6,592 bases of DNA from Pseudomonadota bacterium (GTDB lineage: Bacteria > Pseudomonadota > Alphaproteobacteria > Rhizobiales > Rhizobiaceae), in contig JAEWFU010000198.1 in the NCBI GenBank assembly GCA_023388675.1, positions 1 to 6,592 of the forward strand, in the 5' to 3' direction. Position numbers and translations under genes: made by a program. The notes beneath the pieces are model-generated. The model saw only the letters and a list, made by a program, of their open reading frames with translations, searched no databases and had not been told where the DNA came from. Positions 6,307 through 6,592 of this stretch are shown one piece after another; the first letter of the stretch is position 1, and each line of letters opens with the position of its first letter.

Positions 6307-6592
6307 ATGCCCCGGGAAAAGATCGGCGTGAGCCAACGTCTCAAGGAAAAATGCGCAATCGTGTTCGGTGCGGGCTCGCCGGGGCCTGGCTGGGGCAACG
6401 GGAAGGCCGCGGCCGTTGCCTATGCGCGCGCGGGCGCTCGCGTGGCCTGTATCGACCTCAACACGGAAGCCGCCGAGGAGACGGCCGCGATCATTCGTGG
6501 GGAGGGTAACGAAGCGATCGCGATTGCGGCGGACGTAACGCAACTTGCTTCAGTCGAAACCGCAGCCTCGACAACCGTCGATACGCTCGGCG
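6307..6592 (+). CDS. Short-chain dehydrogenase/reductase (SDR), N-terminal part, cut by window end
   Basis: NAD(P)-dependent oxidoreductase of the SDR superfamily; about 95 residues of a usual 250-270 are visible, covering the first half of the Rossmann fold. Numbering from an alternative GTG at 6328: beta-1 CAIVFGAG leads into the glycine-rich SPGPGWGNGKAAAVAYA (17-33), an expanded form of the TGxxxGxG motif in which the usual Thr is Phe13. Beta-2 RVACIDLN ends in Asp43, which favours NAD(H) over NADP(H). AADVTQ holds the conserved Asp69. The catalytic Ser-Tyr-Lys lies beyond the window. Start is uncertain: ATG 6307 has no ribosome site, while GTG 6328 has a weak GGGA upstream and gives an N-terminus (VSQRLKEKCAIV) closer to SDR norms. 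It lies 56 bp after the TRAP binding-protein gene on the same strand, so it probably acts on the imported compound or a derivative. Substrate unknown. Confidence 0.88.
   Translation, partial: MPREKIGVSQRLKEKCAIVFGAGSPGPGWGNGKAAAVAYARAGARVACIDLNTEAAEETAAIIRGEGNEAIAIAADVTQLASVETAASTTVDTLG

Noticed and set aside
1..6592. CRISPR arrays, tRNA/rRNA genes, insertion sequences, integrase or att sites
   Set aside because: No repeat-spacer pattern, no structured RNA gene, no transposase or terminal inverted repeats were seen; the window is ordinary coding DNA with one regulatory gap.

Overview
This is a GC-rich window with dense coding, and the gene families look alphaproteobacterial. The alpha-glucosidase, the TadE/TadG-like pair and the fused TRAP permease all resemble Hyphomicrobiales (rhizobial/Phyllobacteriaceae-type) proteins. 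That placement rests on recalled family resemblance, not on a search.

Layout. (1) Positions 1-872 (+) hold the C-terminal half of a GH13 alpha-glucosidase whose start lies outside the window. (2) Positions 873-2997 (-) hold a two-gene unit read leftwards: a TadE-like pseudopilin (2997-2554) and, overlapping it by ATGA, a TadG-like protein (2557 down to about 873). The TadG frame runs on to 653, antisense through the alpha-glucosidase, but that tail looks like the result of a one-base deletion near 897-905. One frame over there is a short, plausible end (...CGRAVLVQ, stop) that abuts the alpha-glucosidase stop codon exactly. (3) Positions 2998-3331 are an AT-richer divergent intergenic region. 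It carries two copies of a 19-bp dyad, TGRTCCA-N5-TGGATCA, 86 bp apart. (4) Positions 3332-6592 (+) hold a transport/catabolic operon: a fused TRAP permease (DctQ small plus DctM large subunit), a DctP-family periplasmic binding protein with a Tat-like signal, a strong intercistronic hairpin, and the start of a short-chain dehydrogenase/reductase cut by the window end.

How the parts work together. The binding protein captures an organic acid (probably a carboxylate, given the family and its conserved Arg). The permease imports it with an ion gradient, and the SDR may oxidise or reduce the imported compound. The substrate cannot be read from the sequence. The dyads upstream are the best candidates for substrate-responsive control; the regulator itself is not in the window. 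The TadE/TadG pair belongs to tight-adherence/Flp pilus-type surface functions and is not obviously linked to the transporter.

I see no new multi-gene system here. The observations most worth following are the tandem operator-like dyads, the C-terminal frameshift in the TadG-like gene, and the hairpin between the binding-protein and SDR genes.
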